Assembly (NCBI RefSeq): GCF_020852195.1 | Contig: NZ_JADZBI010000142.1 | Span: 1 to 42,414 of the forward strand | Source: Hyphomicrobium sp. | GTDB taxonomy: Bacteria > Pseudomonadota > Alphaproteobacteria > Rhizobiales > Hyphomicrobiaceae | DNA length: 42,414 nucleotides | Reading direction: 5' to 3' | Shown here: positions 22,729 through 31,744 of the stretch, piece after piece | Layout of the letters: every line of letters starts with the position of its first letter | How positions within the stretch are numbered: the stretch's first letter is position 1 | Notes under the pieces: model-generated | What the model was told of the DNA's origin: nothing | Seen by the model: only the letters and a program-made list of their open reading frames with translations | The model's database searches: none | Translations under genes and position numbers: made by a program

Positions 22729-24996
22729 GTGCCCAACTCACGAATCTACAGGTCTGCGAGGCCCGCCCTTGCCACTGGTGCGCCCCGCACAGGCCAGCCG
22801 TTGCGCGTGCTGGCGATCGGCAGCCTGCTGACCGTCCTCTCCGCCGCGCTGCTTGTAACGGGTGGCGTGTGGTGGTCGACGACGAGAGCCGACCAGGCCG
22901 CTAAGGACCGGCAGTTCCAGACCGTCTCCTACGCGCTCACGACGAGCGCCGAGAAGATCTCCTACGATCAGGAAAGCGTCGCCTACTGGGACGAGGCCGT
23001 GATCAACACGCGCAACGCGTTCGACGAGAAATGGGTCGACGTCAACCTCGGCGTCTGGATGTACGACTACTTCAAGCACGATCGCGTCGCCGTTCTTGAT
23101 GCGAACGACAATGTTCTCTACGCCATGGCCGACGGCAAGCAGACGACCGTCGGCGACCGCGCGCCGAACGCAGCCGTCGCCAGCCTCGCAGCCCAGTTGC
23201 GGCAGCGCATCGCGACCGGCGCGCTCGACAATTACGAGGCCGGCAAAACACGCATTCCCCGGGTCGATGACGTCGGCTTCGTGGATGGGAGGCCGGCGGC
23301 CATCAGCGTCATGGTGCTGGTCCCCCATTCAAACGCCGTCGTTCAGGCGCGCGGAACCGAATGCCTGATCGCAAGCGTGCGCTTTCTCGACAGCAGCTTC
23401 CTCACGGATCTCGCCAACGCTCATTTCCTCGACAGCGTGCGCTTCTCGGGCTCGGGCGACATCGCACCCGACGAGCAATCCTATCCGTTGACAACCAAAG
23501 GGGGCGAGGTCCTCGGCAGCTTCGTCTGGACACCGAAGCTCGCCGGCGCGCGCATCCTGTCAGAGGTGCTTCCTGTGCTGGCGGCGGGACTCGTCGTGAT
23601 CTCGCTTGCGATCGCGTTCCTGATCCGGCAGCTCAGGCAGACCTATACCGAGCTCGTGACCAGCGAAGCGCATGCCACGCACCTCGCGCTCCACGATACG
23701 CTCACAGGACTGCCGAACCGCGCCTTCCTCAACGAGCGGCTCGACGACGCGCTGAACGACGTCCGCCAAGGCCGGGGGCAGCTCGCGCTCGTGTTCCTTG
23801 ACCTCGACCGCTTCAAGCAGGTCAACGATTCGCTCGGTCATGCCGCCGGAGACGCGCTCATCTGCGAGCTTGCGGGACACCTGACCGCCACCCTCAAGGC
23901 GGGCAACGTGCTGGCGCGCATGGGCGGCGACGAGTTCGCGATCGTCATGCGCGACATCAAGGGGCGGGTCGAGGTGGAGGCGCTGTGCCGCGATATCGTG
24001 GCCGTGGTGTCGCGGCCGTTCGACGTGCTCGGCGGCCAGGCCATGGTCGGCATCAGCATCGGCGTCGCCATCGCGCCCACGGCAGGGCTCGACCGCAGCG
24101 AGCTTGCGCGCAAGGCCGATATCGCCCTCTACCAGGCCAAGCGGAGCGGTGGCCAGCATTTCGAGTTCTTCACCGAGGACATGAGCCATACGGTGCAGCA
24201 GCGCCGGGATCTCGAGATCGACCTGCGCCGGGCGCTGGAGACGGGCAACGAGCTCGAGGTGGTGTTTCAGCCGATCTGTGCGGCGCGGGATCTCGAACTC
24301 TCAGGCGTGGAGGCGCTGTTGCGCTGGACCCATCCCCGCATCGGCGCTGTCTCGCCCTACACCTTCATCGGACTTGCCGAGGACTGCGGCGTGATCGACC
24401 AGCTCGGAGATCTGGTGCTGCGACGCGCCTGCGCGGTCGCGGGCGCGTGGGCGGTAGACACGGTCTCGGTCAACGTGTCTGCGATCCAGCTCAGGCAGAA
24501 CGATTTCGCCGAGCGCGTGCTGGCTCTGCTCGACGAAACAGGCATGCCGCCGACGAGCCTCGATATCGAGATCACGGAAAGCACGCTCATCGGCGGATCG
24601 GAAGCCTCCGGGCGCAACCTCAAGGCTCTCAGGGCGGCCGGGGTGAAGATCTCGCTCGACGACTTCGGCACCGGATACTCCTCGCTCAGCTACCTCATGA
24701 AGCTCGAGGTGGACCGGATCAAGATCGACCGCTCCTTCGTCCGGCATCTCGGGGAATCGGCACAATCGGAGTCCATCGTGCAGGCGATCGTGACCATGGC
24801 GCACGCCGTCGGCGTGACCGTGACTGCGGAAGGCGTTGAAACACGGGAGCAGCAGGACTTCCTCGTCGATATCGGCTGCAACCATCTGCAGGGCTACCTG
24901 CTCTCGCCGCCCCTTTCCGCGCTCAGAATGGTCGAGTTCATCGCCGGCAACGGCGTCCCCTGCGCCGCCAGCTCCAGCGACACGGCAGCAGCCTGA
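22729..24996 (+). CDS. CHASE4-like sensor with GGDEF and EAL domains
   Basis: Membrane-bound cyclic-di-GMP enzyme of 755 aa. Transmembrane segments near 25-50 and 280-300 flank a periplasmic sensor of the CHASE4 type (SYDQESVAYWDEAVINTRNAFDEKWVDVNLG). The GGDEF motif is intact at 399-403 (RMGGDEFAI). The EAL motif is at 528-530 (GVEALLRW), and the EAL domain keeps DDFGTGYSSLSYL (644 on), IKIDRSFV and TAEGVET. Both synthase and phosphodiesterase activities are therefore possible. The start is a GTG at 22729 with no strong ribosome-binding site; no nearby ATG is in frame upstream. It is divergent from the thioredoxin gene and forms a single-gene unit. Confidence 0.92.
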   Translation: MPNSRIYRSARPALATGAPRTGQPLRVLAIGSLLTVLSAALLVTGGVWWSTTRADQAAKDRQFQTVSYALTTSAEKISYDQESVAYWDEAVINTRNAFDEKWVDVNLGVWMYDYFKHDRVAVLDANDNVLYAMADGKQTTVGDRAPNAAVASLAAQLRQRIATGALDNYEAGKTRIPRVDDVGFVDGRPAAISVMVLVPHSNAVVQARGTECLIASVRFLDSSFLTDLANAHFLDSVRFSGSGDIAPDEQSYPLTTKGGEVLGSFVWTPKLAGARILSEVLPVLAAGLVVISLAIAFLIRQLRQTYTELVTSEAHATHLALHDTLTGLPNRAFLNERLDDALNDVRQGRGQLALVFLDLDRFKQVNDSLGHAAGDALICELAGHLTATLKAGNVLARMGGDEFAIVMRDIKGRVEVEALCRDIVAVVSRPFDVLGGQAMVGISIGVAIAPTAGLDRSELARKADIALYQAKRSGGQHFEFFTEDMSHTVQQRRDLEIDLRRALETGNELEVVFQPICAARDLELSGVEALLRWTHPRIGAVSPYTFIGLAEDCGVIDQLGDLVLRRACAVAGAWAVDTVSVNVSAIQLRQNDFAERVLALLDETGMPPTSLDIEITESTLIGGSEASGRNLKALRAAGVKISLDDFGTGYSSLSYLMKLEVDRIKIDRSFVRHLGESAQSESIVQAIVTMAHAVGVTVTAEGVETREQQDFLVDIGCNHLQGYLLSPPLSALRMVEFIAGNGVPCAASSSDTAAA

Positions 24997-25002
24997 GCGC
25001 CG

Positions 25003-25983
25003 CTATTTCGCGCAATCGACAGCGATAGTCGTCTCGGCGGCCGGGATGAAGCGTCGGCATTCCGAGGCGCTTGCCGGCACCGGCGGAGCGGGTGCCGTCG
25101 CAGCGACGTGCGCCGGAGCGGGAGCCGAGCCGGTCAAGGCTTCCAATCGCGCACGCGCCGTCTCCTGCGCCACGTAGGCATCGAGGGACTTCGACGAGAT
25201 CTGGCGCGCGCGGCGGTAGCTCGCGGCCGCCGCGTCGCTCTCGCCTTTCCGCTCCTGGATCTCGCCTTTCAACGCGTGCGCCTCCGGCAGCCTCTCCTTC
25301 AGTTGCAGCGTCTTGTCTATGGATGTGGCGGCCGCGGCGAGATCGTCGACGCGGAAGGCGACCAGTGCATGGGCATAGTGGGCGACTGCGTCGTCAGGAT
25401 GGGCGGCGACCGCCTTCTCGGCCTCGCTCAGCGCCGGGAGAGCTTCGCCGAGATCGGACAGAACGATGGCGCGCTGCGCGGTGATCCTCGCGTTGTCGGG
25501 ATCCAAAGCGCCGGCGCGCTGCAGCTCCGAGAACGCGACGTCGAGCTCGCCGCGATGGCGGAAGATACGCGCCCGATTGAGATGGGCCTCGACGCTCTTG
25601 CCCTTTTTCTCGAGATAGAGGTCGAGGTCGGCGCGGGATTGATCGCGCACGCCGCGAACGTGCTGGATGATAGCGCGGCTCAAGTAGGTGTCGGCGTAGC
25701 CGGGGTTGTATTGCACGGACTTGTCGAAATCAGCCAGCGCCTCGTCATGGGCGCCCTGGTGGAAGTGCGCCCAGCCGCGATTGTAGTGGCCGATATAAAA
25801 CTGGTTGCGCGGCAGCCGTCCGCTGTTCATGACACGCGAGCAGGCGCCGGCGCTCGCCTTACGGTCCGCGGCCGTGCAGTCGGCAAGGTCCTGCTTCATG
25901 CCGGCAAAGGCCGGCTGCGCGAGCACGCCCGTTGCCACCATCAGGCTCAGATACAGGCTCGAAGCACGGGCTGATCGCAGCAT
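25003..25983 (-). CDS. Exported tetratricopeptide-repeat protein
   Basis: Secreted or periplasmic protein of 326 aa. The signal peptide ends at QPAFAG. A cysteine-containing segment is followed by TPR units covering about 60-270 (for example FYIGHYNRGWAHFHQGAHDEALADFDKSVQYNPGY), then a proline/alanine linker and a short C-terminal piece with two cysteines. TPRs mediate protein contacts; no catalytic domain is visible. GGGAGC precedes the ATG at 25983. It is convergent with the GGDEF-EAL gene, with only six bases between the stops. Confidence 0.85.
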   Translation of the reverse strand: MLRSARASSLYLSLMVATGVLAQPAFAGMKQDLADCTAADRKASAGACSRVMNSGRLPRNQFYIGHYNRGWAHFHQGAHDEALADFDKSVQYNPGYADTYLSRAIIQHVRGVRDQSRADLDLYLEKKGKSVEAHLNRARIFRHRGELDVAFSELQRAGALDPDNARITAQRAIVLSDLGEALPALSEAEKAVAAHPDDAVAHYAHALVAFRVDDLAAAATSIDKTLQLKERLPEAHALKGEIQERKGESDAAAASYRRARQISSKSLDAYVAQETARARLEALTGSAPAPAHVAATAPAPPVPASASECRRFIPAAETTIAVDCAK

Positions 25984-26148
25984 GGTTCGCTCCCTTCGCG
26001 CGGCGAGCCAAACGGCTCCACCGACGTATCCTTGGTCCAAGGGGTGAGCATGGCGGCCGGCGTACGACGCGGCAGTTCCAGCAGGAACAGAAAAGCCTCG
26101 CCGGCGGCGGCCTGCCGCCAGCGAGGCTGCGAACATGTGATTGGCAGA

Positions 26149-26973
26149 TCAGCTCCGCGCGAACTCAAGGAGGTCGGCGTTGAGCTGGTCCTTGTGCGTG
26201 TCGGTGATGCCGTGCGGCGCACCGGGGTAGACCTTCAGCACCGCGTGCTTGACGATCTTCGCAGACGCCAACCCCGCGGCGCCGATGGGCACGATCTGGT
26301 CGTCGTCGCCGTGCACGATCAGCGTAGGGCGGTCGAATTTCTTCAGGTCCTCGCGGAAGTCGGTCTCCGAGAACGCCTTGATGCTGTCATAGGTGTTCTT
26401 GTGGCCACCCTGCATGCCTTGGCGCCAGAAGCTGTCGATCGCGCCCTGGGAGACCTTGGCACCGGGCCGGTTGAAGCCGAAGAACGGACCCGAGGCGATG
26501 TCCTTGTAGAGCTGCGAGCGGTCGGCGATGGAGCCGGCGCGGAGGCCGTCGAACACCTCGATCGGGAGGCCGTCGGGATTGTCCGCCGTCTTGAGCATGA
26601 GAGGCGGCACGGCGGAGACCAGCGCCACCTTGGCGATGCGGGACGTGCCGTGGCGGCCGATGTAGCGGGTCACCTCGCCACCGCCGGTGGAGAAGCCGAT
26701 CAGGATGACGTCGCGAAGGTCCAGCTTCTCGATGAGCTGAGCTAGGTCGTCGGCGTAGTGATCCATGTCGTTGCCGTCCCACGGCTGGCTCGAGCGGCCG
26801 TGGCCGCGCCGGTCATGGGCGATGACGCGGAAGCCGTTGTTCGCGAGGTGCAGTGCCTGGGATTCCCAGCTATCCGCCGTAAGCGGCCAGCCGTGGCTGA
26901 ACACCACCGGCTGCCCCTTGCCCCAGTCCTTGTAATAGATCTCAACGCCGTCTCTCGTCTTGAACGTGGTCAT
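26149..26973 (-). CDS. Alpha/beta hydrolase of the non-heme chloroperoxidase type
   Basis: Hydrolase of 274 aa resembling cofactor-free haloperoxidases and arylesterases. The oxyanion region is [12 protein letters not shown], the nucleophile is Ser95 in GFSTGGGE, the acid is in [10 protein letters not shown] and the histidine is in [10 protein letters not shown]. Such enzymes hydrolyse esters and can catalyse perhydrolysis with peroxide. It is divergent from an OhrR-type peroxide sensor, with two operator-like palindromes between them, so it is probably induced by organic peroxides. Start [10 protein letters not shown], preceded by AGGAGA. Confidence 0.9.
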   Translation of the reverse strand: MTTFKTRDGVEIYYKDWGKGQPVVFSHGWPLTADSWESQALHLANNGFRVIAHDRRGHGRSSQPWDGNDMDHYADDLAQLIEKLDLRDVILIGFSTGGGEVTRYIGRHGTSRIAKVALVSAVPPLMLKTADNPDGLPIEVFDGLRAGSIADRSQLYKDIASGPFFGFNRPGAKVSQGAIDSFWRQGMQGGHKNTYDSIKAFSETDFREDLKKFDRPTLIVHGDDDQIVPIGAAGLASAKIVKHAVLKVYPGAPHGITDTHKDQLNADLLEFARS

Positions 26974-27022
26974 GTATCTTCTCCTTCAGGCTGCGGGCGG
27001 CCGGTTCGGTCCGCTTTCTAAT

Positions 27023-27047
27023 ATCGCACGATTTAATCGCGTGCGAT
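27023..27047. promoter_or_regulatory. Operator-like palindrome 1 between hydrolase and ohrR
   Basis: ATCGCACG, spacer, CGTGCGAT with inner CGATTTAATCG. It lies 50 bp before the hydrolase start. It resembles AT-centred OhrR operators. Confidence 0.65.
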
Positions 27048-27083
27048 CTATCTATTCTCCTCCGATCCGCTTGTCAAGCGCTT

Positions 27084-27103
27084 GCGATTAAATCGTGCGC
27101 GAT
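27084..27103. promoter_or_regulatory. Operator-like palindrome 2 just upstream of ohrR
   Basis: GCGATTAAATCGTGCGCGAT repeats the core of palindrome 1 in inverted orientation (GCGATTAAATCGTGCG shared). It lies 49 bp before the chosen ohrR start, fitting autoregulation. Confidence 0.65.
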
Positions 27104-27152
27104 TTATATGTGCCGCATGCTGGAACGAAACTCCGACGGAAGGAATCCGGCC

Positions 27153-27608
27153 ATGTCCGCGGACTGCCTGAAGCTCGATAACGCCTTGTGTTTCGCCATC
27201 TATTCGGCGAACCACGCCATCACGCGCGCCTACAAGCCGCTGCTCGATAAGCATGGCCTCACCTATCCGCAGTATCTCGTCATGATCGTGCTGTGGGACC
27301 GTGACGGCCAGACCGTGGGCGGCATCGGCGACGAGCTGTTCCTCGAATCCAGCACCCTGACGCCGCTCCTGAAGCGGCTGGAGGCCGCGGGCTACGTGCG
27401 GCGCGAACGCGACCCCAAGGACGAGCGACAGGTCGTGGTGTTCCTGACCCAGAAAGGCCAGGAGCTGCGCAAAAGGCTCGCCGAGGTGCCCCGGCAGATG
27501 CTGAAGGCGTTCGGGTGCGGGAGCGCGGGCATGGAAAAGCTGCGGGCGGAGATCAACGCCGTGCGCGACAACGTCTCGAAGGCCGCGCCCCACCTAGCAT
27601 CCTCGTAA
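27153..27608 (+). CDS. ohrR: OhrR-type MarR-family peroxide-sensing regulator
   Basis: MarR-family repressor of 151 aa. The OhrR signature is the N-terminal [42 protein letters not shown], with the reactive Cys13 that organic hydroperoxides oxidise. The wing region is [35 protein letters not shown]. Cys5 and a cysteine in FGCGSAG could provide a second thiol. The start at 27153 is preferred because GGAAGGA lies 8 nt upstream; the in-frame ATG at 27108 directly abuts operator 2. The usual partner gene ohr is absent here; the divergent hydrolase takes its place. Confidence 0.88.
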   Translation: MSADCLKLDNALCFAIYSANHAITRAYKPLLDKHGLTYPQYLVMIVLWDRDGQTVGGIGDELFLESSTLTPLLKRLEAAGYVRRERDPKDERQVVVFLTQKGQELRKRLAEVPRQMLKAFGCGSAGMEKLRAEINAVRDNVSKAAPHLASS

Positions 27609-27661
27609 AGATTCCCCACCTGCCCCTTGACGAGGGATCCACTCTGTCCCAAGTATGTTAA

Positions 27662-27680
27662 TGTGATAAACATTCACATG
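27662..27680. promoter_or_regulatory. Small inverted repeat upstream of DUF2852 gene
   Basis: ATGTGA, 7 nt, TCACAT lies 12 bp before the start codon in an AT-rich stretch. It may be an operator; no known regulator is assigned. Confidence 0.3.
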
Positions 27681-27691
27681 AGGGCTGATGC

Positions 27692-28162
27692 ATGCACGAC
27701 ATGGTTCTGAAGCTCGACGAGTTGGGCCGGCCGGCGTGGCTCGGCCTCATGGTGGTGAGCTTTATTCTGTTCTGGCCGCTGGGACTCGCGATCCTGGCCT
27801 TTCTTCTCTGGAGTGGACGCATGGGACGAGGATGGGGTTGCAGCTACGGTGACCGCGCGCGCTGGCAGCAGCGGTTCGCGGACAAATGGGAACGGCGCGG
27901 CGGCGGCGACGCCTGGCGTGGACGGGCCGGCTTCCCGCCCTCCGGCAACCGCGCATTCGACGAGTATCGCGAGGAGACGCTGAAGCGGCTTGAGGACGAG
28001 CAGCGCGAGTTCCGCGATTTCCTGGAGCGCCTGCGCCTGGCCAAGGACCGCTCCGAGTTCGACCAGTTCATGGCCGAGCGGAAGAACCGGCCCGCGGGTC
28101 CGACGCCCGACGACAGCGAGGGTGACCGTCCGGAGGGAAGCTCACCCCCGCAACAGACCTGA
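27692..28162 (+). CDS. DUF2852 membrane protein
   Basis: Protein of 156 aa found in alphaproteobacteria. It has one hydrophobic segment near 15-42 (WLGLMVVSFILFWPLGLAILAFLLWSGRM), then a Gly/Arg-rich linker and a charged helical domain (GNRAFDEYREETLKRLEDEQREFRDFLERLRLAKDRSEFDQFMAERK), which is the DUF2852 signature. The function is unknown. GAGGG lies 9 nt before the ATG. It is a monocistronic unit closed by a terminator. Confidence 0.88.
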   Translation: MHDMVLKLDELGRPAWLGLMVVSFILFWPLGLAILAFLLWSGRMGRGWGCSYGDRARWQQRFADKWERRGGGDAWRGRAGFPPSGNRAFDEYREETLKRLEDEQREFRDFLERLRLAKDRSEFDQFMAERKNRPAGPTPDDSEGDRPEGSSPPQQT

Positions 28163-28187
28163 CACGTGCAGGGCTTCAAAACACGCC

Positions 28188-28215
28188 AGGCCGGGCCGCA
28201 AGGACCGGCCTTTTT
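28188..28215 (+). terminator. Rho-independent terminator after DUF2852 gene
   Basis: AGGCCGG, 10-nt loop, CCGGCCT followed by TTTT, 25 bp past the stop codon. Confidence 0.8.
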
Positions 28216-28359
28216 CGCGTGCCTGACCTTTAACAGTCACGAAACAATATTTCTGCTGAGTAGCCCGGCAATTCTTGGCCCCCCGTAACGGTTTTCTCAT
28301 CAGGCTGCCGATAGGTTGGGACACCAATCGTTGGGGCCACTCCGTCTGGAGACTGCTCG

Positions 28360-29130
28360 ATGCTCGTGCGCCGCGGGGTCGCCGGCTGCATCCTCGCCTC
28401 TGTTGCTGCGTTCGTTCTCGCGCTGACTGCGATTGGCGGCGACGACCTCGATGTCGTGCGCGCCGTTGCCCCCTACGCTCTTCTCAGCCTCGCCGCCGTC
28501 GCCTTTCTCGCGGGAGAAGCCTTGCCCGCCAAGCTGCGGGCGTGCTGCCGGACCGCAAAGCGCGCCGCCGATGCCGGGACGGCCCGGCCGCCGACGACGA
28601 CGGACGACCTCGTCGGCATGCTCGACGATACGCTCAAGCTCGCCCGCCCTGCGCCTGCCGTCGCGCAGCTCGAGCCCGTCAATGTCACCGAGCTCCTCAA
28701 GGATCTCGCCGCGCGGCCCGACGGCGCGCGGCTGAAGCTGGACGCGAGGCCAAGAGACATCCAAACGCTCGCCAGCCGGCCGGCTCTCTCCCGCGCGCTC
28801 GAGATCCTGGTCGACAACGCGCTCGCCAACGGCACGTGGGCGTCGGTGTCGTGCGATCACGGCACGTCCGCGCTGGTCGTCCATGTCGATGACGACGGGC
28901 CGGGTGTTCCGCGCAGCGCGCGGCCGGACGTGTTTGCGTGGCAGTACTACATGAGCACGCCACCCTCGATGCAGATCGGATGCCGGGTCGAGCTTGTGAT
29001 CGCGCGGCAGATCGTGCGTTCGCACGGCGGGGATATTCTCGTCGGCCCCTCCCCTCTTGGCGGGGCGCGCTTCACGGCAAGGCTGCCGCTCATGGGCGCG
29101 CACGAGACCGTGCTCGCACAGGCGTCGTAG
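28360..29130 (+). CDS. Membrane-anchored histidine-kinase-like ATPase lacking a clear HisKA helix
   Basis: Protein of 256 aa with two N-terminal hydrophobic segments (about 8-25 and 36-53) and a GHKL ATPase domain: N-box LVDNALANG with Asn153, G1 box DDDGPGVP (177-184), and the C-terminal ELVIARQIVRSHGGDILVGPSPLGGARFTARLPL. The H-box helix with a phosphoacceptor histidine, expected before the ATPase domain, is not seen, and the region between is short. It may be a degenerate kinase or an ATPase acting on a partner. No response regulator is adjacent. Confidence 0.72.
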   Translation: MLVRRGVAGCILASVAAFVLALTAIGGDDLDVVRAVAPYALLSLAAVAFLAGEALPAKLRACCRTAKRAADAGTARPPTTTDDLVGMLDDTLKLARPAPAVAQLEPVNVTELLKDLAARPDGARLKLDARPRDIQTLASRPALSRALEILVDNALANGTWASVSCDHGTSALVVHVDDDGPGVPRSARPDVFAWQYYMSTPPSMQIGCRVELVIARQIVRSHGGDILVGPSPLGGARFTARLPLMGAHETVLAQAS

Positions 29131-29202
29131 AGGCGCACCTGACAGAAACGACGGTCGGGTTTCCCACCTTCGGCCCCTCCCAAAAGGAGAGGGGGGGAAT
29201 GC

Positions 29203-30036
29203 CTAGCGGAATGCCTTGTCGAGGTTCACAGCCCGATCGAGGCCCTTGACGGTCTCCAGGCCCTTGACGCCGGAGAGGTTGGCGCCGTCGAAGTCCGCCC
29301 CCGTCACGTCGGCGCCCGCGAGATTGGCGCCAGAGAAATCGACCTTCGACAGATCCGCCTCGATCAGCCGGGCGCCGGTCAGGTCCGCGCCGACGAGGCT
29401 CGAGAACATGAGCACGCTGCGGGTGAGGTCGGCATGGCGCAGAGTGGCGCCCGAGAAGTCGCACGACTTCAGAACGTTGCGCGCGAGCGTGACGAGCGTG
29501 CCCTGTCCGGGCCGCGCCTCGAGCGGGCTGAAATCCGCGTACGTGAGGTCGGCGCCGCGGAAATCCGCGCCCGAGAGGTCCGCCTGCACGCGGATGCCGG
29601 TGAGGTTCGCGCCCGCGAAGCGCGGTGCATCGGCGTGGTTGTTCTGCATGTCCGCATAGACGGTCGGACGGAAGATGGTGGCGCCGCGCAGGTTGGCGCC
29701 GGAGAGATCGGTGCGGATCAGAACGGCGCGGTCGAGGCGTGAATCGGACATGTCGACGCCCTTGAGATCGGAGCCCGTGAAATCGACGCCGTAGAGATCC
29801 GTGCGCGCGAGCCGCGCCTGCTTGAAGTCGAGACCCGAGAGATCGAGGTAGGTCAGGTCGCGGCCCGCATAGTCCAGGCGCTCGCCGGGCTTGGCCTTGA
29901 AAAGCTGCTGGGTGATCTCGCGTACCGTGAAGTCGGCCGTGGGCGAGACGTTCTCGTCGGCCGCGCGCGCGGCCTGTGCGCCGAGCGCGAGCGCCACCGC
30001 GCATGCCAGTCCCTGCCGCAGACGAACAGCCGCCAT
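29203..30036 (-). CDS. Exported pentapeptide-repeat protein
   Basis: Protein of 277 aa with a signal peptide (CAVALALGAQAARA) followed by A(D/N)LxG-type pentapeptide repeats from about residue 60 to the C-terminus. Examples are DLSGLDFKQARLARTDL and ADLTGARLIEADLSKVDFSGANLAGADV. These fold as a right-handed quadrilateral beta-helix. A repeat-breaking insertion lies around 185-200. Such proteins act by surface contact; the partner is unknown. The ATG at 30036 is preferred because the longer reading at 30048 begins with TTG. Confidence 0.85.
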   Translation of the reverse strand: MAAVRLRQGLACAVALALGAQAARAADENVSPTADFTVREITQQLFKAKPGERLDYAGRDLTYLDLSGLDFKQARLARTDLYGVDFTGSDLKGVDMSDSRLDRAVLIRTDLSGANLRGATIFRPTVYADMQNNHADAPRFAGANLTGIRVQADLSGADFRGADLTYADFSPLEARPGQGTLVTLARNVLKSCDFSGATLRHADLTRSVLMFSSLVGADLTGARLIEADLSKVDFSGANLAGADVTGADFDGANLSGVKGLETVKGLDRAVNLDKAFR

Positions 30037-30288
30037 GATCTTGTTCAATCTCCGCCGCAGCCCGCCAGCCGCGACTCTTGCCAGACTGGATGATTCCCCA
30101 AGCGGAGGCGGGACTGCAAGCGCCGTGACCGAAATCCAGGGCGCCGGACGCCGTAATACGTTCTCTTTCTGCCGTACGTTGCGACCGCAGCCCGTCCGCT
30201 CTTTTCGCGTACCTGTGTTGGAGTAACATTACGCGGCGCGGCGCGATGCGGCCGCTGCCATGTCGCCAAAAAATAGGGAGGACCCCGG

Positions 30289-30879
30289 ATGCCCTTCTTC
30301 TTCCGCCGCGCTCGCCTGGCGTCGCTGCGCTTCGTCGGCGGGCTGGCCGTCGTTGCCGCTTTCCTTGCGGCCGCGATACCCGGCCGCGTGGCCGCGCGCC
30401 AGCTCGACGTGCCGTTCTTTACGACTCCGCAGGCCGTCGTCGACAAGATGCTCGAGATGGCCGAGATCAAGGGCGACGACGTGCTGCTCGACCTCGGATC
30501 GGGAGACGGCCGCATCCCCATAACGGCCGCAAAGCGATACGGCATCCAGGCCCAGGGCGTGGACCTGGATCCGCAGCGCGTCATCGAAGCCAACGAGAAC
30601 GCGAAGCGCGAGAAGGTCGCAGACAAGGTCACGTTCCAGAAGCAGGACCTGTTCGAGACGGACCTCAGCCAAGCGACCGTAATCACCATGTATCTGCTGG
30701 GATCGATCAACTTGAAGCTCAGGCCGGCGCTGATGCGTCTCAAGCCCGGCACGCGCATCGTGTCGCACAGCTTCAACATGGGAAGCTGGGAGCCGGACAG
30801 GTCGGAGCGCGTCGATGGCCGCACGGTCTATCTCTGGATCGTGCGCAAGGACACGCATCGGGAGGTGCTGGCGGACTAG
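30289..30879 (+). CDS. Class I SAM-dependent methyltransferase with N-terminal signal/anchor
   Basis: Protein of 196 aa. Motif I (VLLDLGSGDGRI, 66-76), the acidic residue of motif II (GVDLDPQRV) and KQDLFETDLSQATVITMYLL fit a class I Rossmann methyltransferase. An N-terminal hydrophobic segment (LRFVGGLAVVAAFLAAAIPGRVAA) looks like a signal peptide or anchor, unusual for an enzyme using cytosolic S-adenosylmethionine. AGGGAGG precedes the ATG. It faces a pcm-like gene that also has a signal-like N-terminus. The substrate is unknown. Confidence 0.82.
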   Translation: MPFFFRRARLASLRFVGGLAVVAAFLAAAIPGRVAARQLDVPFFTTPQAVVDKMLEMAEIKGDDVLLDLGSGDGRIPITAAKRYGIQAQGVDLDPQRVIEANENAKREKVADKVTFQKQDLFETDLSQATVITMYLLGSINLKLRPALMRLKPGTRIVSHSFNMGSWEPDRSERVDGRTVYLWIVRKDTHREVLAD

Positions 30880-30935
30880 GCTGTTCCCGCTTCCGAGTGA
30901 GGGGACGGCACGATGCCGTCTCAGCAGGAACGGCG

Positions 30936-31649
30936 CTACCGCTCGCGGGTCAGGGGTACGAAGCGGACGGGTACGACGGCCGTGCTGGTGGTCGTGCCGT
31001 CCGGCTTCTTCTCGACCACCATCAGGTCCTGTACCAGCTCGCCGACGGGGATCACGAGGCGGCCTCCCGGCTTCAACTGCTCGATCAGCGCCGGTGGGAT
31101 GTGGTCAGGCGCGGCGGTGACGATGATGCCGTCGAACGGCGCATGCTCGGGCCAGCCCTGGTAGCCGTCGCCGATACGCGTCGTCACATTGTCGTAGCCC
31201 AATCGCTTGAGTGCGGCGACGGCAGTCTCGCCCAGCTCCGGAATGATCTCGATGGAGTAGACCTCCCGCGCCAGCTTGGCGAGGACCTACGCCTGGTAGC
31301 CGGAGCCGGTCCCCACCTCCAGGATGCGGTCCGACGGCTTCACGCGCAGCAGCTCGGTCATCATGGCGACGATGAACGGCTGCGAGATGGTCTGGCCGTG
31401 GCCGATGGGAAGCGGGCGGTTGCGATAGGCTGAGTGGCGCTGATCGCTAGGTACGAACTCATGGCGCGGCACTGCCTCCAGGGCGGCAAGCACGCCGGGC
31501 GTGAACTCCGCAACCCCCGTCTCGCGCGCGACGGAGGTGGCCATGGCCGTGATCTCGTCGACCATGCGGCCGCGCTCGGCGCTGAACTCTGCCGCAAGCG
31601 CTGCCGCCGAGAGACCCATCACCGCCATCGCCGAGACCATGGCCCGCAT
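30936..31649 (-). pseudogene. pcm: Protein-L-isoaspartate O-methyltransferase gene broken by in-frame TAG
   Basis: The reverse strand encodes a complete PCMT-like protein of 237 codons with a signal-like N-terminus ([15 protein letters not shown]), [33 protein letters not shown], motif [13 protein letters not shown] and the C-terminal GRLVIPVGELVQDLMV. One in-frame TAG at 31287-31289 (codon 121) sits immediately after motif I. Both sides are in the same frame and otherwise intact, so this is a recent nonsense change, a base-calling error, or a rarely read-through stop. PCMT repairs isoaspartyl residues; secreted forms occur in proteobacteria. As written, the first product (120 aa) would lack most of the fold. 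Confidence 0.8.
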
Positions 31650-31744
31650 CGTTATCCTTACGCTCTAGCGCAAGCTCGCAGAGACTATACGACATCACGC
31701 CGTGAGATGCAGGGCATCGGAGCACCGAGGGAACATGGACCCGG

